This document shows, piece by piece, positions 30,918 through 43,292 of a stretch of DNA of 64,000 bases (positions are counted from its first letter, which is position 1; the number at the start of each line of letters is the position of its first letter). The position numbers and the translations under genes were made by a program. The DNA comes from Synaphobranchus kaupii (Eukaryota; Chordata; Actinopteri; Anguilliformes; Synaphobranchidae), in the NCBI GenBank assembly GCA_029718625.1, contig CM056380.1:19595923-19659922 (forward strand), given 5' to 3'. The notes beneath the pieces were generated by a model. That model was not told where the DNA came from. It searched no databases and worked only from the letters and a program-made list of their open reading frames with translations.

Positions 30918-31154
30918 ATTTTTAAAAGTTTTGTTTTCCGTTTTCGCACGCGATGGGGCTGTTCGCCGAGGTAAAAGGTGGAAACTATCACTGTATTATT
31001 CACAATGATGATAATTAAACGTATCCTAATTATGCAGTCGATAATATGCACTCTCGTAATTGTGCTCCTTTGACCGCGTTGATAAACAGAATTAAGCGGA
31101 ACCGGCGTTTGAAATTTAGAAACAATTTAACCCGGGTCAGCTCATTTCACCTTT

Positions 31155-31191
31155 GCTCACGGCCATCCCACACTGAAAAGGCCCGAACCCG
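31155..31191 (+). pseudogene. Truncated 5S rRNA (unit 20)
   Basis: Consensus 37-nt fragment. Confidence 0.88.
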
Positions 31192-31216
31192 AGCTGTATT
31201 GTGATAGCGCATTTTC

Positions 31217-31354
31217 AAAACTCAAGTGTCATCGATTGCAGTGCGCATTAGGTGTAAACGACAATTCGGCAGCTCAGAGCACCTGTCCTCAAGCGATCCG
31301 CTAGCCTCAGCCTTTCAGTAGCTTGGATGACAGGCTCACGCCACCGCGCCCAGC
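31217..31354 (-). ncRNA. SRP Alu-domain-like RNA (unit 20)
   Basis: Consensus copy; CRE at 31399-31406. Confidence 0.7.
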
Positions 31355-32020
31355 GAAAGCCGAATGGCATTTTATTGCTTTTCTAGAAAGCAGTGTTGTG
31401 ACGTCAAATAGGCATCAGTCTGATTCTCTGCGCAACGTTCCCTAGAGTGGTAGGCTATAAATAGGCAGAGGAAACAAGGTCAACAAGAAAACAGCAAACA
31501 TTAGGTCAATCGTTAGCCGACAGCAACGTGAAGTGAAATAAAAATAATAATAACGGGAGATTTTGCAAAAACAAAGCAGAAACTAAATAAGCCCCTCTTC
31601 AGTCTGACCGAAGCTAAACGAAAATCGAAATAAAAATAGAAAAGTAAGTAAAAGCAAACCTACTTAAAATTCAAAGTTATTCTGACAGGTTCGTTAATTT
31701 AGCTAAACCAGCAGCCAATCTATGCCTATAAATGAACATTTTGTTGTTAATATGAGTTCTGTAACTTATTAAATTGAGTTTGCAGGAAAAGATAATTCTG
31801 AATAGAAACCGCTTGACGTGCCTTTACGCATGAATCCAAAAACACATAGATTTTGATTGTACCAAAGAACAAATTCAGATAAGGAAAATGACTAATTATG
31901 CAGTCGACAATATGCACTCTCGTTATTGTGCTCCTTTGACCGCGTTGATAAGCAAAATAAAGCGGAACCGGCGGTTGAAGTGTAGAAATAATTTAACCCG
32001 GGTCAGCTCCGGTCACCTTC

Positions 32021-32138
32021 GCTCACGGCCATACCACACTGAAAATGCCCGAACTCGTCTGATATCGGAAGCCAAGCAGTGTAGGGCTTGGTTAGTACTT
32101 GGATGGGAGACCGCCTGGGAATACTAGGTGCTGTAAGC
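32021..32138 (+). rRNA. 5S rRNA, type A (unit 21)
   Basis: Type A with C44A (32064), changing GATCTCGG to GATATCGG; private to this unit. Confidence 0.92.
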
Positions 32139-32381
32139 ATTTTTAAAAGTTTTGTTTTCCGTTTTCGCACGCGATGGGGCTGTTCGCCGAGGTAAAAGGT
32201 GGAAACTATCACTGTATTATTCACAATGATGATAATTAAACGTCTTCGTATCCTAATTATGCAGTGGACAATATTCACTCTCGTAATTTTGCTCCTTTGA
32301 CCGCGTTGATAAGCAAAATTAAACGGAACCGGCGGTTGACGTTTAGAAACAATTTAACCCGGGTCAGCTCAAAGCAACTTC

Positions 32382-32499
32382 GCTCACGGCCATACCACAC
32401 TGAAAGAGCCCGAACTCGTCCGATCTCGGAAGCCAAACAGTGTAGGGCCTGGTTAGTACTTGGATGGGAGACCGCCTGGGAATACTAGGTGCTGTAAGC
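32382..32499 (+). rRNA. 5S rRNA, type B (unit 21)
   Basis: Consensus body with the CTCAAAGCAACTTC flank. Confidence 0.95.
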
Positions 32500-32736
32500 A
32501 TTTTTAAAAGTTTTGTTTTCCGTTTTCGCACGCGATGGGGCTGTTCGCCGAGGTAAAAGGTGGAAACTATCACTGTATTATTCACAATGATGATAATTAA
32601 ACGTATCCTAATTATGCAGTCGATAATATGCACTCTCGTAATTGTGCTCCTTTGACCGCGTTGATAAACAGAATTAAGCGGAACCGGCGTTTGAAATTTA
32701 GAAACAATTTAACCCGGGTCAGCTCATTTCACCTTT

Positions 32737-32773
32737 GCTCACGGCCATCCCACACTGAAAAGGCCCGAACCCG
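32737..32773 (+). pseudogene. Truncated 5S rRNA (unit 21)
   Basis: Consensus 37-nt fragment. Confidence 0.88.
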
Positions 32774-32798
32774 AGCTGTATTGTGATAGCGCATTTTC

Positions 32799-32936
32799 AA
32801 AACTCAAGTGTCATCGATTGCAGTGCGCATTAGGTGTAAACGACAATTCGGCAGCTCAGAGCACCTGTCCTCAAGCGATCCGCTAGCCTCAGCCTTTCAG
32901 TAGCTTGGATGACAGGCTCACGCCACCGCGCCCAGC
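32799..32936 (-). ncRNA. SRP Alu-domain-like RNA (unit 21)
   Basis: Consensus copy; CRE at 32981-32988. Confidence 0.7.
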
Positions 32937-33602
32937 GAAAGCCGAATGGCATTTTATTGCTTTTCTAGAAAGCAGTGTTGTGACGTCAAATAGGCATCAG
33001 TCTGATTCTCTGCGCAACGTTCCCTAGAGTGGTAGGCTATAAATAGGCAGAGGAAACAAGGTCAACAAGAAAACAGCAAACATTAGGTCAATCGTTAGCC
33101 GACAGCAACGTGAAGTGAAATAAAAATAATAATAACGGGAGATTTTGCAAAAACAAAGCAGAAACTAAATAAGCCCCTCTTCAGTCTGACCGAAGCTAAA
33201 CGAAAATCGAAATAAAAATAGAAAAGTAAGTAAAAGCAAACCTACTTAAAATTCAAAGTTATTCTGACAGGTTCGTTAATTTAGCTAAACCAGCAGCCAA
33301 TCTATGCCTATAAATGAACATTTTGTTGTTAATATGAGTTCTGTAACTTATTAAATTGAGTTTGCAGGAAAAGATAATTCTGAATAGAAACCGCTTGACG
33401 TGCCTTTACGCATGAATCCAAAAACACATAGATTTTGATTGTACCAAAGAACAAATTCAGATAAGGAAAATGACTAATTATGCAGTCGACAATATGCACT
33501 CTCGTTATTGTGCTCCTTTGACCGCGTTGATAAGCAAAATAAAGCGGAACCGGCGGTTGAAGTGTAGAAATAATTTAACCCGGGTCAGCTCCGGTCACCT
33601 TC

Positions 33603-33720
33603 GCTCACGGCCATACCACACTGAAAATGCCCGAACTCGTCTGATCTCGGAAGCCAAGCAGTGTAGGGCTTGGTTAGTACTTGGATGGGAGACCGCCTGG
33701 GAATACTAGGTGCTGTAAGC
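33603..33720 (+). rRNA. 5S rRNA, type A (unit 22)
   Basis: Consensus type A. Confidence 0.95.
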
Positions 33721-33963
33721 ATTTTTAAAAGTTTTGTTTTCCGTTTTCGCACGCGATGGGGCTGTTCGCCGAGGTAAAAGGTGGAAACTATCACTGTATT
33801 ATTCACAATGATGATAATTAAACGTCTTCGTATCCTAATTATGCAGTGGACAATATTCACTCTCGTAATTTTGCTCCTTTGACCGCGTTGATAAGCAAAA
33901 TTAAACGGAACCGGCGGTTGACGTTTAGAAACAATTTAACCCGGGTCAGCTCAGAGCAACTTC

Positions 33964-34081
33964 GCTCACGGCCATACCACACTGAAAGAGCCCGAACTCG
34001 TCCGATCTCGGAAGCCAAACAGTGTAGGGCCTGGTTAGTACTTGGATGGGAGACCGCCTGGGAATACTAGGTGCTGTAAGC
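33964..34081 (+). rRNA. 5S rRNA, type B (unit 22)
   Basis: Consensus type B. Confidence 0.95.
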
Positions 34082-34318
34082 ATTTTTAAAAGTTTTGTTT
34101 TCCGTTTTCGCACGCGATGGGGCTGTTCGCCGAGGTAAAAGGTGGAAACTATCACTGTATTATTCACAATGATGATAATTAAACGTATCCTAATTATGCA
34201 GTCGATAATATGCACTCTCGTAATTGTGCTCCTTTGACCGCGTTGATAAACAGAATTAAGCGGAACCGGCGTTTGAAATTTAGAAACAATTTAACCCGGG
34301 TCAGCTCATTTCACCTTT

Positions 34319-34355
34319 GCTCACGGCCATCCCACACTGAAAAGGCCCGAACCCG
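34319..34355 (+). pseudogene. Truncated 5S rRNA (unit 22)
   Basis: Consensus 37-nt fragment. Confidence 0.88.
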
Positions 34356-34380
34356 AGCTGTATTGTGATAGCGCATTTTC

Positions 34381-34518
34381 AAAACTCAAGTGTCATCGAT
34401 TGCAGTGCGCATTAGGTGTAAACGACAATTCGGCAGCTCAGAGCACCTGTCCTCAAGCGATCCGCTAGCCTCAGCCTTTCAGTAGCTTGGATGACAGGCT
34501 CACGCCACCGCGCCCAGC
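34381..34518 (-). ncRNA. SRP Alu-domain-like RNA (unit 22)
   Basis: Consensus copy; CRE at 34563-34570. Confidence 0.7.
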
Positions 34519-35184
34519 GAAAGCCGAATGGCATTTTATTGCTTTTCTAGAAAGCAGTGTTGTGACGTCAAATAGGCATCAGTCTGATTCTCTGCGCAAC
34601 GTTCCCTAGAGTGGTAGGCTATAAATAGGCAGAGGAAACAAGGTCAACAAGAAAACAGCAAACATTAGGTCAATCGTTAGCCGACAGCAACGTGAAGTGA
34701 AATAAAAATAATAATAACGGGAGATTTTGCAAAAACAAAGCAGAAACTAAATAAGCCCCTCTTCAGTCTGACCGAAGCTAAACGAAAATCGAAATAAAAA
34801 TAGAAAAGTAAGTAAAAGCAAACCTACTTAAAATTCAAAGTTATTCTGACAGGTTCGTTAATTTAGCTAAACCAGCAGCCAATCTATGCCTATAAATGAA
34901 CATTTTGTTGTTAATATGAGTTCTGTAACTTATTAAATTGAGTTTGCAGGAAAAGATAATTCTGAATAGAAACCGCTTGACGTGCCTTTACGCATGAATC
35001 CAAAAACACATAGATTTTGATTGTACCAAAGAACAAATTCAGATAAGGAAAATGACTAATTATGCAGTCGACAATATGCACTCTCGTTATTGTGCTCCTT
35101 TGACCGCGTTGATAAGCAAAATAAAGCGGAACCGGCGGTTGAAGTGTAGAAATAATTTAACCCGGGTCAGCTCCGGTCACCTTC

Positions 35185-35302
35185 GCTCACGGCCATACCA
35201 CACTGAAAATGCCCGAACTCGTCTGATCTCGGAAGCCAAGCAGTGTAGGGCTTGGTTAGTACTTGGATGGGAGACCGCCTGGGAATACTAGGTGCTGTAA
35301 GC
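35185..35302 (+). rRNA. 5S rRNA, type A (unit 23)
   Basis: Consensus type A. Confidence 0.95.
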
Positions 35303-35545
35303 ATTTTTAAAAGTTTTGTTTTCCGTTTTCGCACGCGATGGGGCTGTTCGCCGAGGTAAAAGGTGGAAACTATCACTGTATTATTCACAATGATGATAAT
35401 TAAACGTCTTCGTATCCTAATTATGCAGTGGACAATATTCACTCTCGTAATTTTGCTCCTTTGACCGCGTTGATAAGCAAAATTAAACGGAACCGGCGGT
35501 TGACGTTTAGAAACAATTTAACCCGGGTCAGCTCAGAGCAACTTC

Positions 35546-35663
35546 GCTCACGGCCATACCACACTGAAAGAGCCCGAACTCGTCCGATCTCGGAAGCCAA
35601 ACAGTGTAGGGCCTGGTTAGTACTTGGATGGGAGACCGCCTGGGAATACTAGGTGCTGTAAGC
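35546..35663 (+). rRNA. 5S rRNA, type B (unit 23)
   Basis: Consensus type B. Confidence 0.95.
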
Positions 35664-35900
35664 ATTTTTAAAAGTTTTGTTTTCCGTTTTCGCACGCGAT
35701 GGGGCTGTTCGCCGAGGTAAAAGGTGGAAACTATCACTGTATTATTCACAATGATGATAATTAAACGTATCCTAATTATGCAGTCGATAATATGCACTCT
35801 CGTAATTGTGCTCCTTTGACCGCGTTGATAAACAGAATTAAGCGGAACCGGCGTTTGAAATTTAGAAACAATTTAACCCGGGTCAGCTCATTTCACCTTT

Positions 35901-35937
35901 GCTCACGGCCATCCCACACTGAAAAGGCCCGAACCCG
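35901..35937 (+). pseudogene. Truncated 5S rRNA (unit 23)
   Basis: Consensus 37-nt fragment. Confidence 0.88.
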
Positions 35938-35962
35938 AGCTGTATTGTGATAGCGCATTTTC

Positions 35963-36100
35963 AAAACTCAAGTGTCATCGATTGCAGTGCGCATTAGGTG
36001 TAAACGACAATTCGGCAGCTCAGAGCACCTGTCCTCAAGCGATCCGCTAGCCTCAGCCTTTCAGTAGCTTGGATGACAGGCTCACGCCACCGCGCCCAGC
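35963..36100 (-). ncRNA. SRP Alu-domain-like RNA (unit 23)
   Basis: Consensus copy; CRE at 36145-36152. The spacer beyond it has the TAAATTAAC form. Confidence 0.7.
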
Positions 36101-36766
36101 GAAAGCCGAATGGCATTTTATTGCTTTTCTAGAAAGCAGTGTTGTGACGTCAAATAGGCATCAGTCTGATTCTCTGCGCAACGTTCCCTAGAGTGGTAGG
36201 CTATAAATAGGCAGAGGAAACAAGGTCAACAAGAAAACAGCAAACATTAGGTCAATCGTTAGCCGACAGCAACGTGAAGTGAAATAAAAATAATAATAAC
36301 GGGAGATTTTGCAAAAACAAAGCAGAAACTAAATAAGCCCCTCTTCAGTCTGACCGAAGCTAAACGAAAATCGAAATAAAAATAGAAAAGTAAGTAAAAG
36401 CAAACCTACTTAAAATTCAAAGTTATTCTGACAGGTTCGTTAATTTAGCTAAACCAGCAGCCAATCTATGCCTATAAATTAACATTTTGTTGTTAATATG
36501 AGTTCTGTAACTTATTAAATTGAGTTTGCAGGAAAAGATAATTCTGAATAGAAACCGCTTGACGTGCCTTTACGCATGAATCCAAAAACACATAGATTTT
36601 GATTGTACCAAAGAACAAATTCAGATAAGGAAAATGACTAATTATGCAGTCGACAATATGCACTCTCGTTATTGTGCTCCTTTGACCGCGTTGATAAGCA
36701 AAATAAAGCGGAACCGGCGGTTGAAGTGTAGAAATAATTTAACCCGGGTCAGCTCCGGTCACCTTC

Positions 36767-36884
36767 GCTCACGGCCATACCACACTGAAAATGCCCGAAC
36801 TCGTCTGATCTCGGAAGCCAAGCAGTGTAGGGCTTGGTTAGTACTTGGATGGGAGACCGCCTGGGAATACTAGGTGCTGTAAGC
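36767..36884 (+). rRNA. 5S rRNA, type A (unit 24)
   Basis: Consensus type A. Confidence 0.95.
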
Positions 36885-37127
36885 ATTTTTAAAAGTTTTG
36901 TTTTCCGTTTTCGCACGCGATGGGGCTGTTCGCCGAGGTAAAAGGTGGAAACTATCACTGTATTATTCACAATGATGATAATTAAACGTCTTCGTATCCT
37001 AATTATGCAGTGGACAATATTCACTCTCGTAATTTTGCTCCTTTGACCGCGTTGATAAGCAAAATTAAACGGAACCGGCGGTTGACGTTTAGAAACAATT
37101 TAACCCGGGTCAGCTCAGAGCAACTTC

Positions 37128-37245
37128 GCTCACGGCCATACCACACTGAAAGAGCCCGAACTCGTCCGATCTCGGAAGCCAAACAGTGTAGGGCCTGGTT
37201 AGTACTTGGATGGGAGACCGCCTGGGAATACTAGGTGCTGTAAGC
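37128..37245 (+). rRNA. 5S rRNA, type B (unit 24)
   Basis: Consensus type B. Confidence 0.95.
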
Positions 37246-37482
37246 ATTTTTAAAAGTTTTGTTTTCCGTTTTCGCACGCGATGGGGCTGTTCGCCGAGGT
37301 AAAAGGTGGAAACTATCACTGTATTATTCACAATGATGATAATTAAACGTATCCTAATTATGCAGTCGATAATATGCACTCTCGTAATTGTGCTCCTTTG
37401 ACCGCGTTGATAAACAGAATTAAGCGGAACCGGCGTTTGAAATTTAGAAACAATTTAACCCGGGTCAGCTCATTTCACCTTT

Positions 37483-37519
37483 GCTCACGGCCATCCCACA
37501 CTGAAAAGGCCCGAACCCG
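37483..37519 (+). pseudogene. Truncated 5S rRNA (unit 24)
   Basis: Consensus 37-nt fragment. Confidence 0.88.
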
Positions 37520-37544
37520 AGCTGTATTGTGATAGCGCATTTTC

Positions 37545-37682
37545 AAAACTCAAGTGTCATCGATTGCAGTGCGCATTAGGTGTAAACGACAATTCGGCAG
37601 CTCAGAGCACCTGTCCTCAAGCGATCCGCTAGCCTCAGCCTTTCAGTAGCTTGGATGACAGGCTCACGCCACCGCGCCCAGC
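37545..37682 (-). ncRNA. SRP Alu-domain-like RNA (unit 24)
   Basis: Consensus copy; CRE at 37727-37734. The spacer beyond it has the TAAATTAAC form. Confidence 0.7.
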
Positions 37683-38348
37683 GAAAGCCGAATGGCATTT
37701 TATTGCTTTTCTAGAAAGCAGTGTTGTGACGTCAAATAGGCATCAGTCTGATTCTCTGCGCAACGTTCCCTAGAGTGGTAGGCTATAAATAGGCAGAGGA
37801 AACAAGGTCAACAAGAAAACAGCAAACATTAGGTCAATCGTTAGCCGACAGCAACGTGAAGTGAAATAAAAATAATAATAACGGGAGATTTTGCAAAAAC
37901 AAAGCAGAAACTAAATAAGCCCCTCTTCAGTCTGACCGAAGCTAAACGAAAATCGAAATAAAAATAGAAAAGTAAGTAAAAGCAAACCTACTTAAAATTC
38001 AAAGTTATTCTGACAGGTTCGTTAATTTAGCTAAACCAGCAGCCAATCTATGCCTATAAATTAACATTTTGTTGTTAATATGAGTTCTGTAACTTATTAA
38101 ATTGAGTTTGCAGGAAAAGATAATTCTGAATAGAAACCGCTTGACGTGCCTTTACGCATGAATCCAAAAACACATAGATTTTGATTGTACCAAAGAACAA
38201 ATTCAGATAAGGAAAATGACTAATTATGCAGTCGACAATATGCACTCTCGTTATTGTGCTCCTTTGACCGCGTTGATAAGCAAAATAAAGCGGAACCGGC
38301 GGTTGAAGTGTAGAAATAATTTAACCCGGGTCAGCTCCGGTCACCTTC

Positions 38349-38466
38349 GCTCACGGCCATACCACACTGAAAATGCCCGAACTCGTCTGATCTCGGAAGC
38401 CAAGCAGTGTAGGGCTTGGTTAGTACTTGGATGGGAGACCGCCTGGGAATACTAGGTGCTGTAAGC
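38349..38466 (+). rRNA. 5S rRNA, type A (unit 25)
   Basis: Consensus type A. Confidence 0.95.
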
Positions 38467-38709
38467 ATTTTTAAAAGTTTTGTTTTCCGTTTTCGCACGC
38501 GATGGGGCTGTTCGCCGAGGTAAAAGGTGGAAACTATCACTGTATTATTCACAATGATGATAATTAAACGTCTTCGTATCCTAATTATGCAGTGGACAAT
38601 ATTCACTCTCGTAATTTTGCTCCTTTGACCGCGTTGATGAGCAAAATTAAACGGAACCGGCGGTTGACGTTTAGAAACAATTTAACCCGGGTCAGCTCAG
38701 AGCAACTTC

Positions 38710-38827
38710 GCTCACGGCCATACCACACTGAAAGAGCCCGAACTCGTCCGATCTCGGAAGCCAAACAGTGTAGGGCCTGGTTAGTACTTGGATGGGAGAC
38801 CGCCTGGGAATACTAGGTGCTGTAAGC
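38710..38827 (+). rRNA. 5S rRNA, type B (unit 25)
   Basis: Consensus body; the upstream block has GATGAGCA in place of GATAAGCA, about 72 bp before the gene. Confidence 0.95.
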
Positions 38828-39064
38828 ATTTTTAAAAGTTTTGTTTTCCGTTTTCGCACGCGATGGGGCTGTTCGCCGAGGTAAAAGGTGGAAACTATCA
38901 CTGTATTATTCACAATGATGATAATTAAACGTATCCTAATTATGCAGTCGATAATATGCACTCTCGTAATTGTGCTCCTTTGACCGCGTTGATAAACAGA
39001 ATTAAGCGGAACCGGCGTTTGAAATTTAGAAACAATTTAACCCGGGTCAGCTCATTTCACCTTT

Positions 39065-39101
39065 GCTCACGGCCATCCCACACTGAAAAGGCCCGAACCC
39101 G
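39065..39101 (+). pseudogene. Truncated 5S rRNA (unit 25)
   Basis: Consensus 37-nt fragment. Confidence 0.88.
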
Positions 39102-39126
39102 AGCTGTATTGTGATAGCGCATTTTC

Positions 39127-39264
39127 AAAACTCAAGTGTCATCGATTGCAGTGCGCATTAGGTGTAAACGACAATTCGGCAGCTCAGAACACCTGTCCTC
39201 AAGCGATCCGCTAGCCTCAGCCTTTCAGTAGCTTGGATGACAGGCTCACGCCACCGCGCCCAGC
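39127..39264 (-). ncRNA. SRP Alu-domain-like RNA (unit 25)
   Basis: One of only two copies in which I saw a change within the RNA: plus-strand G to A at 39189, RNA nt 76 C to U, in the helix 5 region. CRE at 39309-39316. Confidence 0.7.
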
Positions 39265-39930
39265 GAAAGCCGAATGGCATTTTATTGCTTTTCTAGAAAG
39301 CAGTGTTGTGACGTCAAATAGGCATCAGTCTGATTCTCTGCGCAACGTTCCCTAGAGTGGTAGGCTATAAATAGGCAGAGGAAACAAGGTCAACAAGAAA
39401 ACAGCAAACATTAGGTCAATCGTTAGCCGACAGCAACGTGAAGTGAAATAAAAATAATAATAACGGGAGATTTTGCAAAAACAAAGCAGAAACTAAATAA
39501 GCCCCTCTTCAGTCTGACCGAAGCTAAACGAAAATCGAAATAAAAATAGAAAAGTAAGTAAAAGCAAACCTACTTAAAATTCAAAGTTATTCTGACAGGT
39601 TCGTTAATTTAGCTAAACCAGCAGCCAATCTATGCCTATAAATGAACATTTTGTTGTTAATATGAGTTCTGTAACTTATTAAATTGAGTTTGCAGGAAAA
39701 GATAATTCTGAATAGAAACCGCTTGACGTGCCTTTACGCATGAATCCAAAAACACATAGATTTTGATTGTACCAAAGAACAAATTCAGATAAGGAAAATG
39801 ACTAATTATGCAGTCGACAATATGCACTCTCGTTATTGTGCTCCTTTGACCGCGTTGATAAGCAAAATAAAGCGGAACCGGCGGTTGAAGTTTAGAAATA
39901 ATTTAACCCGGGTCAGCTCCGGTCACCTTC

Positions 39931-40048
39931 GCTCACGGCCATACCACACTGAAAATGCCCGAACTCGTCTGATCTCGGAAGCCAAGCAGTGTAGGGCTTG
40001 GTTAGTACTTGGATGGGAGACCGCCTGGGAATACTAGGTGCTGTAAGC
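39931..40048 (+). rRNA. 5S rRNA, type A (unit 26, short)
   Basis: Consensus type A, sole 5S of a short unit. Confidence 0.95.
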
Positions 40049-40285
40049 ATTTTTAAAAGTTTTGTTTTCCGTTTTCGCACGCGATGGGGCGGTTCGCCGA
40101 GGTAAAAGGTGGAAACTATCACTGTATTATTCACAATGATGATAATTAAACGTATCCTAATTATGCAGTCGATAATATGCACTCTCGTAATTGTGCTCCT
40201 TTGACCGCGTTGATAAACAGAATTAAGCGGAACCGGCGTTTGAAATTTAGAAACAATTTAACCCGGGTCAGCTCATTTCACCTTT

Positions 40286-40322
40286 GCTCACGGCCATCCC
40301 ACACTGAAAAGGCCCGAACCCG
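40286..40322 (+). pseudogene. Truncated 5S rRNA (unit 26)
   Basis: Consensus 37-nt fragment. Confidence 0.88.
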
Positions 40323-40347
40323 AGCTGTATTGTGATAGCGCATTTTC

Positions 40348-40485
40348 AAAACTCAAGTGTCATCGATTGCAGTGCGCATTAGGTGTAAACGACAATTCGG
40401 CAGCTCAGAGCACCTGTCCTCAAGCGATCCGCTAGCCTCAGCCTTTCAGTAGCTTGGATGACAGGCTCACGCCACCGCGCCCAGC
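40348..40485 (-). ncRNA. SRP Alu-domain-like RNA (unit 26)
   Basis: Consensus copy; CRE at 40530-40537. Confidence 0.7.
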
Positions 40486-41151
40486 GAAAGCCGAATGGCA
40501 TTTTATTGCTTTTCTAGAAAGCAGTGTTGTGACGTCAAATAGGCATCAGTCTGATTCTCTGCGCAACGTTCCCTAGAGTGGTAGGCTATAAATAGGCAGA
40601 GGAAACAAGGTCAACAAGAAAACAGCAAACATTAGGTCAATCGTTAGCCGACAGCAACGTGAAGTGAAATAAAAATAATAATAACGGGAGATTTTGCAAA
40701 AACAAAGCAGAAACTAAATAAGCCCCTCTTCAGTCTGACCGAAGCTAAACGAAAATCGAAATAAAAATAGAAAAGTAAGTAAAAGCAAACCTACTTAAAA
40801 TTCAAAGTTATTCTGACAGGTTCGTTAATTTAGCTAAACCAGCAGCCAATCTATGCCTATAAATGAACATTTTGTTGTTAATATGAGTTCTGTAACTTAT
40901 TAAATTGAGTTTGCAGGAAAAGATAATTCTGAATAGAAACCGCTTGACGTGCCTTTACGCATGAATCCAAAAACACATAGATTTTGATTGTACCAAAGAA
41001 CAAATTCAGATAAGGAAAATGACTAATTATGCAGTCGACAATATGCACTCTCGTTATTGTGCTCCTTTGACCGCGTTGATAAGCAAAATAAAGCGGAACC
41101 GGCGGTTGAAGTTTAGAAATAATTTAACCCGGGTCAGCTCCGGTCACCTTC

Positions 41152-41269
41152 GCTCACGGCCATACCACACTGAAAATGCCCGAACTCGTCTGATCTCGGA
41201 AGCCAAGCAGTGTAGGGCTTGGTTAGTACTTGGATGGGAGACCGCCTGGGAATACTAGGTGCTGTAAGC
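41152..41269 (+). rRNA. 5S rRNA, type A (unit 27, short)
   Basis: Consensus type A, sole 5S of a short unit. Confidence 0.95.
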
Positions 41270-41506
41270 ATTTTTAAAAGTTTTGTTTTCCGTTTTCGCA
41301 CGCGATGGGGCTGTTCGCCGAGGTAAAAGGTGGAAACTATCACTGTATTATTCACAATGATGATAATTAAACGTATCCTAATTATGCAGTCGATAATATG
41401 CACTCTCGTAATTGTGCTCCTTTGACCGCGTTGATAAACAGAATTAAGCGGAACCGGCGTTTGAAATTTAGAAACAATTTAACCCGGGTCAGCTCATTTC
41501 ACCTTT

Positions 41507-41543
41507 GCTCACGGCCATCCCACACTGAAAAGGCCCGAACCCG
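41507..41543 (+). pseudogene. Truncated 5S rRNA (unit 27)
   Basis: Consensus 37-nt fragment. Confidence 0.88.
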
Positions 41544-41568
41544 AGCTGTATTGTGATAGCGCATTTTC

Positions 41569-41706
41569 AAAACTCAAGTGTCATCGATTGCAGTGCGCAT
41601 TAGGTGTAAACGACAATTCGGCAGCTCAGAGCACCTGTCCTCAAGCGATCCGCTAGCCTCAGCCTTTCAGTAGCTTGGATGACAGGCTCACGCCACCGCG
41701 CCCAGC
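41569..41706 (-). ncRNA. SRP Alu-domain-like RNA (unit 27)
   Basis: Consensus copy; CRE at 41751-41758. Confidence 0.7.
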
Positions 41707-42374
41707 GAAAGCCGAATGGCATTTTATTGCTTTTCTAGAAAGCAGTGTTGTGACGTCAAATAGGCATCAGTCTGATTCTCTGCGCAACGTTCCCTAGAGT
41801 GGTAGGCTATAAATAGGCAGAGGAAACAAGGTCAACAAGAAAACAGCAAACATTAGGTCAATCGTTAGCCGACAGCAACGTGAAGTGAAATAAAAATAAT
41901 AATAACGGGAGATTTTGCAAAAACAAAGCAGAAACTAAATAAGCCCCTCTTCAGTCTGACCGAAGCTAAACGAAAATCGAAATAAAAATAGAAAAGTAAG
42001 TAAAAGCAAACCTACTTAAAATTCAAAGTTATTCTGACAGGTTCGTTAATTTAGCTAAAACCAGCAGCCAATCTATGCCTATAAATGAACATTTTGTTGT
42101 TAATATGAGTTCTGTAACTTATTAAATTGAGTTTGCAGGAAAAGATAATTCTGAATAGAAACCGCTTGACGTGCCTTTACGCATGAATCCAAAAACACAT
42201 AGATTTTGATTGTACCAAAGAACAAATTCAGATAAGGAAAATGACTAATTATGCAGTCGACAATATGCACTCTCGTTATTGTGCTCCTTTGACCGCGTTG
42301 ATAAGCAAAATAAAGCGGAACCCGGCGGTTGAAGTGTAGAAATAATTTAACCCGGGTCAGCTCCGGTCACCTTC

Positions 42375-42492
42375 GCTCACGGCCATACCACACTGAAAAT
42401 GCCCGAACTCGTCTGATCTCGGAAGCCAAGCAGTGTAGGGCTTGGTTAGTACTTGGATGGGAGACCGCCTGGGAATACTAGGTGCTGTAAGC
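42375..42492 (+). rRNA. 5S rRNA, type A (unit 28)
   Basis: Consensus body. One extra base lies in a C-run about 55 bp upstream, and an extra A follows the stop T-run. Confidence 0.94.
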
Positions 42493-42736
42493 ATTTTTAA
42501 AAAGTTTTGTTTTCCGTTTTCGCACGCGATGGGGCTGTTCGCCGAGGTAAAAGGTGGAAACTATCACTGTATTATTCACAATGATGATAATTAAACGTCT
42601 TCGTATCCTAATTATGCAGTGGACAATATTCACTCTCGTAATTTTGCTCCTTTGACCGCGTTGATAAGCAAAATTAAACGGAGCCGGCGGTTGACGTTTA
42701 GAAACAATTTAACCCGGGTCAGCTCAGAGCAACTTC

Positions 42737-42854
42737 GCTCACGGCCATACCACACTGAAAGAGCCCGAACTCGTCCGATCTCGGAAGCCAAACAGTGTAG
42801 GGCCTGGTTAGTACTTGGATGGGAGACCGCCTGGGAATACTAGGTGCTGTAAGC
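42737..42854 (+). rRNA. 5S rRNA, type B (unit 28)
   Basis: Consensus body; the upstream block reads GGAGCCGG instead of GGAACCGG, as in units 31 and 33. Confidence 0.95.
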
Positions 42855-43092
42855 ATTTTTAAAAGTTTTGTTTTCCGTTTTCGCACGCGATGGGGCTGTT
42901 CGCCGAGGTAAAAGGTGGAAACTATCACTGTATTATTCACAATGATGATAATTAAACGTATCCTAATTATGCAGTCGATAATATGCACTCTCGTAATTGT
43001 GCTCCTTTGACCGCGTTGATAAACAGAATTAAGCGGAACCGGCGTTTGAAATTTTAGAAACAATTTAACCCGGGTCAGCTCATTTCACCTTT

Positions 43093-43129
43093 GCTCACGG
43101 CCATCCCACACTGAAAAGGCCCGAACCCG
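43093..43129 (+). pseudogene. Truncated 5S rRNA (unit 28)
   Basis: Consensus fragment; an extra T lies in the upstream AATTTTAG run near 43054. Confidence 0.88.
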
Positions 43130-43154
43130 AGCTGTATTGTGATAGCGCATTTTC

Positions 43155-43292
43155 AAAACTCAAGTGTCATCGATTGCAGTGCGCATTAGGTGTAAACGAC
43201 AATTCGGCAGCTCAGAGCACCTGTCCTCAAGCGATCCGCTAGCCTCAGCCTTTCAGTAGCTTGGATGACAGGCTCACGCCACCGCGCCCAGC
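43155..43292 (-). ncRNA. SRP Alu-domain-like RNA (unit 28)
   Basis: Consensus copy; CRE at 43337-43344. Confidence 0.7.

Larger units (their letters stand above)
28724..31887 (+). repeat. Two-unit direct duplicate of 25559-28723
   Basis: Units 19-20 repeat units 17-18: G65A then C53T in the type A genes, the CAATATCC and CTCAAAGCAACTTT flanks, and the TAAATTAAC spacer change recur in the same order. The first pair has two private changes (26052 and the T6 run after 27391). Confidence 0.85.
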
